A stretch of 64,000 nt of DNA, taken from Parvibaculum sp. GTDB taxonomy: Bacteria > Pseudomonadota > Alphaproteobacteria > Parvibaculales > Parvibaculaceae. The notes beneath the pieces were generated by a model. It searched no databases. It was not told where the DNA came from and worked only from the letters and a program-made list of their open reading frames with translations. A program made the translations under genes and the position numbers. This document shows, piece after piece, positions 1 to 7,423 of this stretch. Location of the stretch: assembly GCF_030694575.1 (NCBI RefSeq), contig NZ_JAUYUS010000120.1:1-64000 (forward strand), written 5' to 3'. How positions within the stretch are numbered: the stretch's first letter is position 1; every line of letters starts with the position of its first letter.

Positions 1-123
1 CCGGTTGAGTTTTCGGGGGTTCGGCGCTATAAGGCGCGCAATCCCGCACTTCCACACCCCTGGAGGAGACTTGCGGGTTTTCACGCGGGCCGCTAAGACC
101 CCGTTTTCATTGGAGAATTTGTC

Positions 124-774
124 ATGGCCGAGACCCAGACGCTCAAGGCCGAGGCGCGCGAAAAAGGCAGCAAGGGGGCTGTCCGTTCGCTCCGCCGCGA
201 AGGCCGCGTTCCCGCCGTCATCTATGGCGACAAGCAGTCGCCCGAACTGATCGCGATCAGCTACAAGGACGTTTCCGCGCTCTACCAGACCGGTACCTTC
301 ATGAGCCATGTGCTCGATGTCGAGATCGGCGGCAAGACCGAGCGCGTCATTCCGCGCGACGTGCAGTTCGAACCCGTGCGCGACTTCATCATCCATGTCG
401 ACTTCCTGCGCCTCGGCAGGAACGCGACGGTGACGGTCGACGTGCCTGTGCACTTCCACAATCACGAAGCCTCCCCCGGCATCAAGGCCGGCGGTGTGCT
501 GAACATCGTGCGCCACGAAGTCGAACTCGTCTGCCCGGCCGACGCGATCCCCGAGCAGCTCGACATCGACCTCGCTGGATACGAGATGGGCGTGTCGATC
601 CACATCTCGGCGGTGACCCTGCCGAAGGGCGTGGCGCCGACCATCACCGACCGCGACTTCACCATCGCGACAATCGCGGCGCCTGCCGCTGTCGTCTCGG
701 CGGACAATGAAGCCAAGGCTGAAGGCGCTGCGGAAGTGAAAGCCGAAGCGAAGCCCGCCGGCAAGGAATCCTGA
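124..774 (+). CDS. rplY: 50S ribosomal protein L25/Ctc
   Basis: Long (TL5/Ctc-type) form of ribosomal protein L25, which binds 5S rRNA in the large subunit. The 216 residues comprise an N-terminal L25 beta-barrel (about 1-95, with the conserved run [12 protein letters not shown] near 24-35), a C-terminal TL5 domain (about 100-190) and an Ala/Glu/Lys-rich tail. E. coli L25 is only about 94 residues, so this is the two-domain version usual in alphaproteobacteria. The ATG has GGAG upstream. It is followed after 26 bp by pth and then ychF in the same direction, a common translation-linked grouping. Confidence 0.96.
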   Translation: MAETQTLKAEAREKGSKGAVRSLRREGRVPAVIYGDKQSPELIAISYKDVSALYQTGTFMSHVLDVEIGGKTERVIPRDVQFEPVRDFIIHVDFLRLGRNATVTVDVPVHFHNHEASPGIKAGGVLNIVRHEVELVCPADAIPEQLDIDLAGYEMGVSIHISAVTLPKGVAPTITDRDFTIATIAAPAAVVSADNEAKAEGAAEVKAEAKPAGKES

Positions 775-800
775 TCCCGCTTGCCTGAAAGGAGCCGGCG

Positions 801-1415
801 ATGATCCTGCTCGTCGGTCTCGGAAATCCAGGCGAGAAGTACGCGCGGAACCGGCACAACATCGGATTCATGGCGGCGGACGAAATCGTTCGCCGCCATT
901 CCTTTTCGCCGCCGCGCGCGCGCTTTCAGGGCATCGTCTCGGAGGGCACGCTCGACGGCGAGAAGGCGATCGTGCTGAAGCCGACCACCTACATGAACGA
1001 GAGCGGCCGCGCCGTCGGCGAGGCGATGCGCTTCTACAAGCTGACGCCCGCCGACATCGTCGTCTTCTACGACGAACTCGACCTCGAAGCGGGAAAGCTC
1101 CGCATAAAGACGGGCGGCGGCGCGGCGGGACACAACGGCATTCGCTCCATCGCCGCGCATATCGGATCGGAGTTTCGCCGCGTGCGGCTCGGCATCGGCC
1201 ATCCGGGCGTGAAGGAACGGGTTCTCGGCCACGTGCTGGGCGACTTCGCGAAGGCGGACGCGGCATGGCTCGAACCGCTGCTCGACGCGATTGCCGACGC
1301 GGCGCCGCTGCTCGCGACAGGCAAGGATGCGACATTCGCAAACAAGGTGCATCTCGCGCTCAATCCCGAGCCCGAAAAAAAGACGAAGACAAAAGAGAAA
1401 GACGGAGACAGTTAG
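801..1415 (+). CDS. pth: Peptidyl-tRNA hydrolase
   Basis: Cytosolic enzyme that hydrolyses the ester bond of peptidyl-tRNAs released from stalled ribosomes. Visible family features are the start LLVGLGNPG, the catalytic His19 in RHNIGF, the MNESG Asn loop, the YDELDL Asp and [12 protein letters not shown]. At 204 residues it is slightly longer than E. coli Pth because of a Lys/Glu-rich C-terminal tail. The start has AAAGGAG ten bases upstream. ychF begins 3 bp after the stop, so the two are probably cotranscribed, as in many bacteria. Confidence 0.97.
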   Translation: MILLVGLGNPGEKYARNRHNIGFMAADEIVRRHSFSPPRARFQGIVSEGTLDGEKAIVLKPTTYMNESGRAVGEAMRFYKLTPADIVVFYDELDLEAGKLRIKTGGGAAGHNGIRSIAAHIGSEFRRVRLGIGHPGVKERVLGHVLGDFAKADAAWLEPLLDAIADAAPLLATGKDATFANKVHLALNPEPEKKTKTKEKDGDS

Positions 1416-1418
1416 GTC

Positions 1419-2528
1419 ATGGGATTCAAGTGCGGCATCGTCGGTCTGCCCAATGTCGGCAAGTCCACCCTCTTCAACGCGCTGACACAGACGGCGAGCG
1501 CGCAGGCCGCGAACTATCCCTTCTGCACCATCGAACCGAATGTCGGCGAGGTCGCGGTGCCGGACCCGCGCCTTGAAAAACTCTCTTCGGTTGCGAAGAG
1601 CAAGGAAATCATTCCGACGCGCCTTACCTTCGTCGACATCGCGGGCCTCGTGAAAGGCGCGTCGAAAGGCGAAGGCCTCGGCAACCAGTTCCTCGCGACG
1701 ATCCGCGAAGTGGACGCGGTGGCCTATGTGCTGCGCTGCTTCGTCGATGACGACATCACGCATGTCGAGAACCGCATCGATCCGCTTTCCGATGCCGAAA
1801 TCGTCGAGACGGAATTGATGCTCGCCGACCTCGACAGCCTCGAAAAGCGCGTCGTCGCGAACGAGAAGAAGGCGAAGGGCGGCGACAAGGAAGCGAAGCT
1901 GCAGGTGGAGCTGATGAATATCGCGCTCGGCTATCTGCGCGACGGCAAGCCCGCCCGGCTTGCAACGGCGGAGAAGAAGATTTCCGACGACGACATGAAG
2001 GTGTGGGAGGGACTGAACCTCCTCACATCGAAGCCCGTGCTCTATGTCTGCAACGTCGAAGAGGCGTCCGCCGCGACGGGCAACGATTATTCGAAGCGCG
2101 TGGAAGAAAAGGCGAAAGCGGAAGGCGCGCAGTCCGTCGTCATCTCCGCGCGCATCGAGGAAGAAGTGGCGCAGCTTCCGGCCGAAGACCGCAACGAATA
2201 CCTGGAAACGCTGGGCCTGACGGAGCCCGGCCTGTCGCGCCTCATCCGCGTCGGCTATGCGCTGCTCGACCTCATCACCTATTTCACGGTGGGACCGAAG
2301 GAGACGCGCGCATGGACGATCACGCGCGGCACGCGCGCGCCGGCGGCCGCCGGCGTCATCCACACGGACTTCGAAAAGGGTTTCATCCGTGCAGAGACGA
2401 TCGCCTATGACGACTACATTTCGCTGGGTGGCGAACAGGGCGCGAAGGACGCGGGCAAGATGCGTCTCGAGGGCAAGGAATATGTGGTTCAGGACGGCGA
2501 TGTGATGCATTTCCGCTTCGCGAACTAG
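1419..2528 (+). CDS. ychF: Redox-regulated ATPase YchF (Obg family)
   Basis: P-loop NTPase of the Obg/YchF family that hydrolyses ATP rather than GTP, binds ribosomes and is linked to oxidative stress responses. The 369 residues show the P-loop GLPNVGKS (9-16), the G3 motif DIAGL and the G4 position reading NVEE instead of NKxD, which explains ATP preference in this family. A C-terminal TGS domain follows, ending in the typical GDVMHFRFAN. Starts 3 bp after pth. No good rho-independent terminator is visible after the stop. Confidence 0.97.
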   Translation: MGFKCGIVGLPNVGKSTLFNALTQTASAQAANYPFCTIEPNVGEVAVPDPRLEKLSSVAKSKEIIPTRLTFVDIAGLVKGASKGEGLGNQFLATIREVDAVAYVLRCFVDDDITHVENRIDPLSDAEIVETELMLADLDSLEKRVVANEKKAKGGDKEAKLQVELMNIALGYLRDGKPARLATAEKKISDDDMKVWEGLNLLTSKPVLYVCNVEEASAATGNDYSKRVEEKAKAEGAQSVVISARIEEEVAQLPAEDRNEYLETLGLTEPGLSRLIRVGYALLDLITYFTVGPKETRAWTITRGTRAPAAAGVIHTDFEKGFIRAETIAYDDYISLGGEQGAKDAGKMRLEGKEYVVQDGDVMHFRFAN

Positions 2529-2594
2529 AGGACGGAAACGGCATTTCGACACGGATGCAAAGGGCGGGGACAAGATTTTCGAAGGCGCGAAAGC

Positions 2595-2809
2595 GGGGAT
2601 AAACAGGGCGTCTGTCATCGAACTGTTACATTACTGTCACAAATGAAAAACGGCCCGCCGGAGAAATTTGTTATCCCCGGTTTTGAGGAAAACGGCGGAC
2701 TGCTTTTTCGAGTCGCGCGGTGGAGCAATTCCCGGTTCGGAGAGACGATGAACGGCGGGGATAAATAAAAAGCGGAAGAGGAAAAACTAATCCCCGGCGC
2801 TTTATCCCC
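2595..2809. repeat. Cluster of TTATCCCC octamers
   Basis: Exact octamers GGGGATAA at 2595-2602 and 2757-2764, TTATCCCC at 2671-2678 and 2802-2809, and a one-mismatch copy TAATCCCC at 2788-2795. Orientation is mixed. The outer members of the last group form a 9-bp inverted repeat, GGGGATAAA (2757-2765) with TTTATCCCC (2801-2809). Could be binding sites of an unknown regulator. No adjacent gene identifies it. Confidence 0.45.
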
Positions 2810-2816
2810 TCTTCCG

Positions 2817-2901
2817 TGATTGCCGGGCTTGACCCGGCAATCCAGGGCGGCGCGCTCCGAACCGGTGGCCCCTGGATGCCCGGATCAAGTCCGGGCATGA
2901 C
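2817..2901. repeat. REP-type paired palindrome
   Basis: Two hairpin-forming units in head-to-head arrangement: ATTGCCGGGCTTGACCCGGC on the left and its diverged inverse, ending GTCCGGGCATGACA, on the right, separated by about 25 bp. Both units carry the GCCGGxxTTGAxCCGGC core typical of alphaproteobacterial intergenic REP palindromes. It sits just upstream of the first MaoC gene. Confidence 0.7.
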
Positions 2902-2934
2902 ATATTGTTGAGAAAAACGGGACGGCGAGGCCGC

Positions 2935-3414
2935 ATGACCACTCCAAAATATTTCTGGGAAGATTTCCCCGTCGGCGAAACCGTCGAATTCGGCGAGAAG
3001 CATGTGACGAAGGAAGAAATCCTCGAATTCGCGTCGGAATTCGACCCCCAGCCCTTCCATCTCGATGAGGAGGCGGCGAAGCAGTCGATCCTGGGCGGGC
3101 TCTGCGCGAGCGGCTGGCACTCCTGCGCCATGCTGATGCGGATGATGTGCGACGGCTACATCCTCGAAAGCGCCTCGATGGGCGCGCCGGGCGTCGACGA
3201 GGTCAGGTGGAAGAAGCCGGTCTATGTCGACGATGTGCTCCGTGTACGGCGGACCTGCGTCGAAGCCCGCGCCTCGAAGAGCCGCCCCGACATGGGCCTC
3301 ACGAAATTCCGCATCGAGATGCTGAACCAGAAGGACGAGGTGGTGCTGACCTCGATCGGCTGGGCGATGTATGGCCGCCGCCATCCGGGCGCGCCGGCCG
3401 GGGAGGCAAGCTGA
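2935..3414 (+). CDS. MaoC-like hot-dog dehydratase, first of a pair
   Basis: 159-residue single hot-dog-fold protein of the MaoC/(R)-specific enoyl-CoA hydratase family, expected to add water to enoyl-CoA or a related thioester. The active-site signature is FDPQPFH, with Asp37 and His42 as the likely catalytic pair, followed by the ASGWH helix motif. I chose ATG 2935 because CGAGG lies just upstream and the sequence starts with the family's usual W-E-D-F-x-V-G. An upstream TTG (2905) falls inside the repeat. The stop overlaps the next start (ATGA), so the two genes are translationally coupled and may form a heteromer. Confidence 0.85.
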   Translation: MTTPKYFWEDFPVGETVEFGEKHVTKEEILEFASEFDPQPFHLDEEAAKQSILGGLCASGWHSCAMLMRMMCDGYILESASMGAPGVDEVRWKKPVYVDDVLRVRRTCVEARASKSRPDMGLTKFRIEMLNQKDEVVLTSIGWAMYGRRHPGAPAGEAS

Positions 3415-3896
3415 TGCCCTGGTTCGAGGACATAGAGATCGGCACGCGGACGGAACTCGGCACCTATACCTTCACCGAGGAGGAGATCGTCGCCTTCGCG
3501 AAGAAATACGATCCGCAATATTTTCACACGGACCCGGAAGCGGCGAAGAACGGCCCCTTCGGCGGGCTGACGGCGAGCGGCTGGCACACCACCGCGACCT
3601 GGATGAAGATGATGATCCGCGCGCGGGCGGGACGCGAGGAACCCGCGGATGCCGACGGCCGCAAGCCGCCGGCGGGCGGCCCCTCCCCCGGCTTCCTCGA
3701 TCTCAAATGGCCGGCGCCCGTGCGCCCCGGCGACCGGATCAGCTATTCTTCGACCGTGAGCGAGAAGCTGGACATGCGGTCGCGGCCGGACTGGGGCATT
3801 GTGAGAAGCCATAATGTGGGCGTGAACCAGAACGGCGAGACGGTGCTGACATTCACCGGACAGGGACTGGTCCAGCGCCGCAATCCCGCCAAATGA
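3414..3896 (+). CDS. MaoC-like hot-dog dehydratase, second of a pair
   Basis: 160-residue MaoC-family protein clearly paralogous to its upstream partner. It opens with W-F-E-D-I-E-I-G and carries the signature YDPQYFH (Asp33, His38) and TASGWHTTATWMKMM. A Pro/Gly-rich insertion near residues 72-87 (EEPADADGRKPPAGG) distinguishes it from the first copy. Its ATG overlaps the preceding stop by one base. Both copies keep Asp and His, so both could be active. A heterodimer is an inference from coupling alone. The substrate is unknown. Confidence 0.85.
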   Translation: MPWFEDIEIGTRTELGTYTFTEEEIVAFAKKYDPQYFHTDPEAAKNGPFGGLTASGWHTTATWMKMMIRARAGREEPADADGRKPPAGGPSPGFLDLKWPAPVRPGDRISYSSTVSEKLDMRSRPDWGIVRSHNVGVNQNGETVLTFTGQGLVQRRNPAK

Positions 3897-3939
3897 TTTT
3901 GCGACAGGAAACGCGAACGCGAAGAGAGGGAGAAACGAG

Positions 3940-4617
3940 ATGGCGCACAAGGGCAAGACGATCACGCTGAAGAGCGGCGATGGCGCGGACATCCTCTGCT
4001 ACCACGTGAAGGCGGACGGCACGCGAAAAGGCGGCCTCGTCCTCATCATGGAAATCTTCGGCGTCACCGCGCATATCAAGGACCTCTGCGACGGCTATGC
4101 GGCGCGCGGCTACGATGTGCTGGCACCGCAGCTTTACGACCGGCAGGTGAAGGACTTTCAGGCGAGCTACAGCCAGGAAGACATCCAGAAGTCGCTGGAG
4201 CTGCGCGCGAAGAACCCTTACGAGAACACGGTGCTCGACGCGCAGATGTGCATCGACAAGCTGCGCGCCGACGGCAACAGCAAGGTTTTCATCACCGGCT
4301 ATTGCTATGGCGGCACGGTGAGCTGGGTGGCGGCCTGCCGCGCGAGCGGCCTCGACGCCGCATCCTGCTACTACGGCGGCGCGATCAAGGACTTCATCTC
4401 CGAAGTGCCGAAATGCCCGACCATCTGCCATTTCGGCGAGAAGGACCACGGCATCCCGATGGACGACGTGCGCCGCATCGACGCCGCGCATCCTGAAGTG
4501 AAGGTCTATGTCTACGACGCCGACCACGGCTTCAACTCGGACCGCCGCAACAATTACGACAAAGCCTCGGCGGAACTGGCGCTGGAACGGACACTGGCGC
4601 TGTTCGACGGGGCGTGA
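3940..4617 (+). CDS. Dienelactone hydrolase family protein
   Basis: 225-residue alpha/beta hydrolase of the dienelactone hydrolase family, which opens cyclic enol-lactones in aromatic catabolism or acts on other esters. The Cys-Asp-His triad can be assigned as Cys122 (GYCYGG), Asp169 (GEKDHGIP) and His196 (DADHGFN). The early LVLIMEIFGV block with its conserved Glu is also typical. GAGAGGGAG precedes the ATG. No other aromatic ring-cleavage genes are nearby, so the natural substrate is open. It may be cotranscribed with the MaoC pair 43 bp upstream. Confidence 0.88.
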   Translation: MAHKGKTITLKSGDGADILCYHVKADGTRKGGLVLIMEIFGVTAHIKDLCDGYAARGYDVLAPQLYDRQVKDFQASYSQEDIQKSLELRAKNPYENTVLDAQMCIDKLRADGNSKVFITGYCYGGTVSWVAACRASGLDAASCYYGGAIKDFISEVPKCPTICHFGEKDHGIPMDDVRRIDAAHPEVKVYVYDADHGFNSDRRNNYDKASAELALERTLALFDGA

Positions 4618-4634
4618 GGGGCGCCTCCCCAGAG

Positions 4635-4760
4635 TGTCATCCCGGCGCCTGTCCCGGCGAAAGCCGGGAACACCGGGATCCATGAGCCTTCCCGCAGTTT
4701 CCGTCCGGCGCCTTCATGCCGGGCCAATGCCCATGGGCCCCGGCTTTCGCCGGGGTGACA
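4635..4760. repeat. REP-type palindromic element
   Basis: About 126-bp element whose ends are inverted copies: TGTCATCCCGGCG at the left and CGCCGGGGTGACA at the right (12 of 13 bases pair). The left half has an internal hairpin CCCGGCGAAAGCCGGG, and the right half CCCCGGCTTTCGCCGGGG. It resembles the element at 2817-2901 in plan but not in sequence. Confidence 0.65.
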
Positions 4761-4761
4761 C

Positions 4762-4818
4762 TTTTATTTGAGGCGATGCCTTTTATTTGAGGCGGTGTCG
4801 TTTGTTTGAGGCGGCGTC
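4762..4818 (+). repeat. Three tandem 19-bp repeats
   Basis: Three head-to-tail 19-bp units at 4762-4780, 4781-4799 and 4800-4818, with consensus TTTTATTTGAGGCGGTGTC. They differ only in a few positions near the ends of each unit. They lie directly between the REP element and the larger palindromic element, in front of ohrR. Confidence 0.75.
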
Positions 4819-4860
4819 TTTCACTCCCCCTCGCAGCCCTCATCAGTTCTCCGCTCTCTC

Positions 4861-5018
4861 TTCCCACCCTCCCCCTGTGGGAGGGTCGAAATTTGCGAAG
4901 CGAATTTCGGGGAGGGGTTGCAGGGGCAAATTGGACGAGAGCATTCGCGACTGCCTCCCCTACCCCTCCCCAAACCGCTTTCAGCGGTTTGACCCTCCCA
5001 CAGGGGGAGGGTGGGAGA
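4861..5018. repeat. 158-bp palindromic element, copy 1
   Basis: Intergenic element with near-perfect terminal inverted repeats of about 25 bp (CCCACCCTCCCCCTGTGGG... at the left, its inverse at the right). Inside are two nested hairpins, CGAAATT...AATTTCG and AAACCGCTTTCAGCGGTTT, plus complementary GGGGAGGGG and CCCCTCCCC arms. A second copy lies at 7246-7409 and a single-arm fragment at 15100-15127. It carries no open frame of interest. Confidence 0.85.
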
Positions 5019-5104
5019 AGAGCGCATCTTCCTCCCCCGCACAATTCCATTGCGTCATCGATGATCGCGCCCATATTGAGGGGACGTGATGCAAGGAACA
5101 CCCG

Positions 5105-5542
5105 ATGGCCAAGACCGACGATCCCCTTTTGCTCGACAACCAGCTCTGCTTCGCGCTCTACTCATCGTCGCTGCTGATGACGAAGCTCTACAAGCCGCTG
5201 CTGGCGGAGATCGGGCTGACCTATCCGCAATATCTGGCCATGCTGGCCTTGTGGGAAGAAGACGGCGTGACCGTGGGCGCGCTGGGGGAGCGGCTTTTTC
5301 TCGATTCCGGCACGCTGACGCCGCTGCTGAAGCGGCTGGAGGCGGCGGGGCTTTTGAGCCGGGAACGGAACGAGGCCGATGAGCGCCAGGTGCTGGTGCG
5401 GCTGACGGGCGCCGGCCGGGCGCTCAAACGCCAGGCGGCGGGCATCCCGAAAAAGGTCGGGATGGCGGCAGGAATGCCTCTGAGCGAGATCGCCGCCTTA
5501 CGGAAAAGACTGACGAATTTGCGCGATACGCTGGCGGAATGA
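5105..5542 (+). CDS. ohrR: MarR-family organic-peroxide sensor OhrR
   Basis: 145-residue MarR-type winged-helix repressor. The N-terminal LLLDNQLCFALYSSS places the redox-sensing Cys at position 15, the hallmark of OhrR. The winged helix runs roughly 30-110, including LDSGTLTPLLKRLEAAGLLSR. In the family, organic hydroperoxide oxidises this Cys and releases the protein from the ohr promoter. ohr follows directly (5657) with overlapping palindromes in the gap, so regulation of ohr and perhaps of itself is likely. Only one Cys is visible, suggesting the one-Cys type. Confidence 0.92.
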   Translation: MAKTDDPLLLDNQLCFALYSSSLLMTKLYKPLLAEIGLTYPQYLAMLALWEEDGVTVGALGERLFLDSGTLTPLLKRLEAAGLLSRERNEADERQVLVRLTGAGRALKRQAAGIPKKVGMAAGMPLSEIAALRKRLTNLRDTLAE

Positions 5543-5584
5543 AGGTGCGCCCTGCCCGCCTCACGGAACCGTGAACGAACTTAT

Positions 5585-5603
5585 ATTGCGCACAATCTAA
5601 TTG
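5585..5603. promoter_or_regulatory. Probable OhrR operator
   Basis: Two overlapping inverted repeats upstream of ohr: ATTGCGCACAAT (5585-5596) and CAATCTAATTG (5593-5603). The ATTG/CAAT half-sites resemble the AATTG-type half-sites of known OhrR boxes. Position in the ohrR-ohr gap supports the call. Binding is inferred. Confidence 0.6.
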
Positions 5604-5656
5604 CTCCCTATATGATGATCGCAACGGACATTCACTCTCATCGAAGGAGCATCCCC

Positions 5657-6079
5657 ATGAACATTCTCTACAAGGCACGCGCGAGTTCTTCCGGCGGCCG
5701 CACGGGCGAAGCGAAGACGGATGACGGCAGGCTCGACGTGAAGCTCGACACCGTGAAGGAATTCGGCGGCGCGGGCGGACCGGGCACCAACCCGGAACAG
5801 CTTTTCGCGGCCGGCTATGCCGCCTGCTTCCACTCGGCGCTGAAATTCGTCGCCGGGCAGAAGAAGGTGAAGGTGCCGGCGGCATCCGCCGTGACGGCGG
5901 AAGTCGGCATCGGCCCGCATCCGAAGGGCAAGGGCTTCGCGCTCGACATCGACCTCGTCGTATCGCTGCCCGGCCTCGACCGCGCGGAGGCCGAAGCCCT
6001 CGTTGCCGAGGCGCATGAAGTGTGCCCCTATTCCAATGCGACGCGGGGCAATGTCGAGGTTCGGCTGAGCATCGCGTAA
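5657..6079 (+). CDS. ohr: Organic hydroperoxide resistance protein Ohr
   Basis: 140-residue OsmC/Ohr-family thiol peroxidase that reduces organic hydroperoxides, normally with lipoylated partners as reductant. The two catalytic cysteines are Cys57 (AAGYAACFHSAL) and Cys123 (HEVCPYSNAT). Arg15 and Glu48 match the residues that activate the peroxidatic Cys. ATG 5657 has GAAGGAG seven bases upstream and gives the standard family length. An upstream in-frame ATG at 5612 would place the protein start too close to the operator. Forms a stress cluster with ohrR and a glutathione peroxidase. Confidence 0.96.
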   Translation: MNILYKARASSSGGRTGEAKTDDGRLDVKLDTVKEFGGAGGPGTNPEQLFAAGYAACFHSALKFVAGQKKVKVPAASAVTAEVGIGPHPKGKGFALDIDLVVSLPGLDRAEAEALVAEAHEVCPYSNATRGNVEVRLSIA

Positions 6080-6105
6080 CCAAAGAGCAAGGCAGGAGCC
6101 GACCC

Positions 6106-6594
6106 ATGGCCGAGAAAACCGCTTACGACTTCGATTTCCAGAGCCTGAAGGGAAAGCCCCTGCCGCTCGCCGGGTTTGCGGGCCACCCGCTGCTGATCGT
6201 CAACACGGCCTCGAAATGCGGCTTCACGCCGCAATACAAGGAGCTGGAGGCGATCTGGCAGAAATATCGGGATGAGGGCCTTGTGGTGCTCGGCGTGCCG
6301 TCGAACGACTTCGCCGGGCAGGAGCCGGGCAACGCCGCCGAGATCGCGAATTTCTGCGAGATCAATTTCGGCGTCGATTTTCCGCTGACCGAGAAGGTGC
6401 ATGTGAAGGGACCGGCCGCGCATCCCCTCTTTCAGTGGCTGGCGAAACAGGGCGGCTTTCTCTCGCAGCCGCGCTGGAACTTCTACAAATATGTGATCGG
6501 CAGGGACGGCAAGCTCGTCGACTGGTTCGCCAGCACGACGACGCCGGGCTCGGCGAAGGTCGAGCGGGCACTGAAGAAGGCGATGGGGGAGTAG
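6106..6594 (+). CDS. Glutathione peroxidase (Cys type)
   Basis: 162-residue thioredoxin-fold peroxidase of the GPx family. It has the active-site block NTASKCGFTPQY with Cys38 in place of selenocysteine, Gln72 (NDFAGQEPG) and the WNF Trp-Asn motif, completing the Cys-Gln-Trp-Asn tetrad. A second Cys (Cys84 in IANFCEINFG) may be the resolving Cys used by thioredoxin-dependent homologues. Reduces hydrogen peroxide and lipid hydroperoxides. It follows ohr by 26 bp and AGGAG lies upstream of the ATG, so cotranscription with ohr under peroxide control is likely. Confidence 0.93.
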   Translation: MAEKTAYDFDFQSLKGKPLPLAGFAGHPLLIVNTASKCGFTPQYKELEAIWQKYRDEGLVVLGVPSNDFAGQEPGNAAEIANFCEINFGVDFPLTEKVHVKGPAAHPLFQWLAKQGGFLSQPRWNFYKYVIGRDGKLVDWFASTTTPGSAKVERALKKAMGE

Positions 6595-6661
6595 CATCTA
6601 TCTGTTGCCAGCGAAGCCGCGTCCTGCGACCCTATCCGTGCATCAACATGGGGGCATAGAG

Positions 6662-7186
6662 ATGCGGAAAATCATTCTCCTTCTCGCCGCGGCCTTTGCG
6701 CTTGCCGGCTGCGTCAGCAAATACAAACCGATAGCGACGGAGGCGCCCGCGTCCATACTGTCCTCCGGGGCAAGCTTCTACGTGATGCAGCCGGCCGACG
6801 GGAGATATGGCAGCCATTCCTATCCGGACTCCGGCGAGCAGACCGCCGTCGCGGTTCAATCGGCGCTGATACCGCGCGCGGGACGGGTCATCAGGGCACA
6901 GAGGCCCGAAGAACTCGAAACAGCCCTTTCCACCGCTCGAGAGAAGAACCTCGATTATGTCCTGCAGACAAGAATTCTGAACTGGGAAGACCGGGCAACC
7001 GAGTGGTCGGGAATCCCCGACAAGCTTTCTCTCAACTTTGAAATCTACGACGCTGCGACCGGAGAGAGGGTCGCATCGCAGACGTCGAAGGCGAGCAGCA
7101 AATGGGCAACGTTCGGCGGCGATCACCCGCAGGATTTGCTGCCGCTGCCCATTGGCGAATTCATGAAGACCGTCTTCGGTAGTTAA
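6662..7186 (+). CDS. DUF4823-type lipoprotein
   Basis: 174-residue predicted outer- or inner-membrane lipoprotein with a short signal peptide and lipobox LAGC (Cys17). The mature part has the pattern seen in DUF4823 proteins: YVMQPADGRYG, a DYVLQTRILNWEDRATEWSG strand-rich block and LSLNFEIYDAATGERVASQTSKASSKW, reminiscent of small proteins with a TolB-N-like fold. Function is unknown in the family. No operon partner downstream: a palindromic repeat and a convergent gene follow. Confidence 0.75.
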   Translation: MRKIILLLAAAFALAGCVSKYKPIATEAPASILSSGASFYVMQPADGRYGSHSYPDSGEQTAVAVQSALIPRAGRVIRAQRPEELETALSTAREKNLDYVLQTRILNWEDRATEWSGIPDKLSLNFEIYDAATGERVASQTSKASSKWATFGGDHPQDLLPLPIGEFMKTVFGS

Positions 7187-7245
7187 GGGCGGGTAGTATT
7201 TTCCTCAACGGTCATCCCAGCACTTGTTGCCGGGACCCAATCCCC

Positions 7246-7409
7246 TTCCCACCCTCCCCCTGTGGGAGGGTCAAAATTTGCGCAGCGAATTTTGGGGAGG
7301 GGTTGCAGACCTGGATACGAGTAGGGGCGGCCGAGATTGCGGTGGATTCCCCTACCCCTCCCCAAACGGTCTTCGACCGTTTGACCCTCCCGCAGGGGGA
7401 GGGTGGGAA
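7246..7409. repeat. 164-bp palindromic element, copy 2
   Basis: Second copy of the 4861-5018 element in the same orientation, with terminal arms TTCCCACCCTCCCCC... and ...GGGGGAGGGTGGGAA. Internal hairpins are conserved in shape but not in sequence: AAACGGTCTTCGACCGTTT here against AAACCGCTTTCAGCGGTTT in copy 1. It lies between the convergent lipoprotein and aldolase genes. A half-REP (GGTCATCCCAG... at about 7210-7236) precedes it. Confidence 0.85.
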
Positions 7410-7423
7410 GAAGAATGCCTCGT

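Larger units (their letters stand above)
2529..2934. other. Gene-free stretch with repeats, upstream of MaoC pair
   Basis: A 406-bp interval between ychF and the MaoC genes with no credible gene. It holds a cluster of TTATCCCC/GGGGATAA octamers (2595-2809), a 9-bp inverted repeat (CGGAAGAGG at 2773-2781 and CCTCTTCCG at 2808-2816) and a REP-type double palindrome (2817-2901). It is locally A/T-richer than its surroundings around 2640-2680 and 2757-2790, where the promoter of the MaoC pair probably lies. Confidence 0.6.

Noticed and set aside
462-2618. 718-codon open frame antisense to rplY, pth and ychF
   Set aside because: Arises from high GC3 on the real genes. It lies opposite three well-known proteins and its translation shows no family pattern.
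2595-2809. DnaA boxes or a replication origin
   Set aside because: The octamer is TTATCCCC, not TTATCCACA, and no origin-type genes are nearby.
4635-7409. CRISPR array or insertion sequence
   Set aside because: Repeats are palindromic, few and of unequal size, with no spacer pattern, cas genes or transposase frame.
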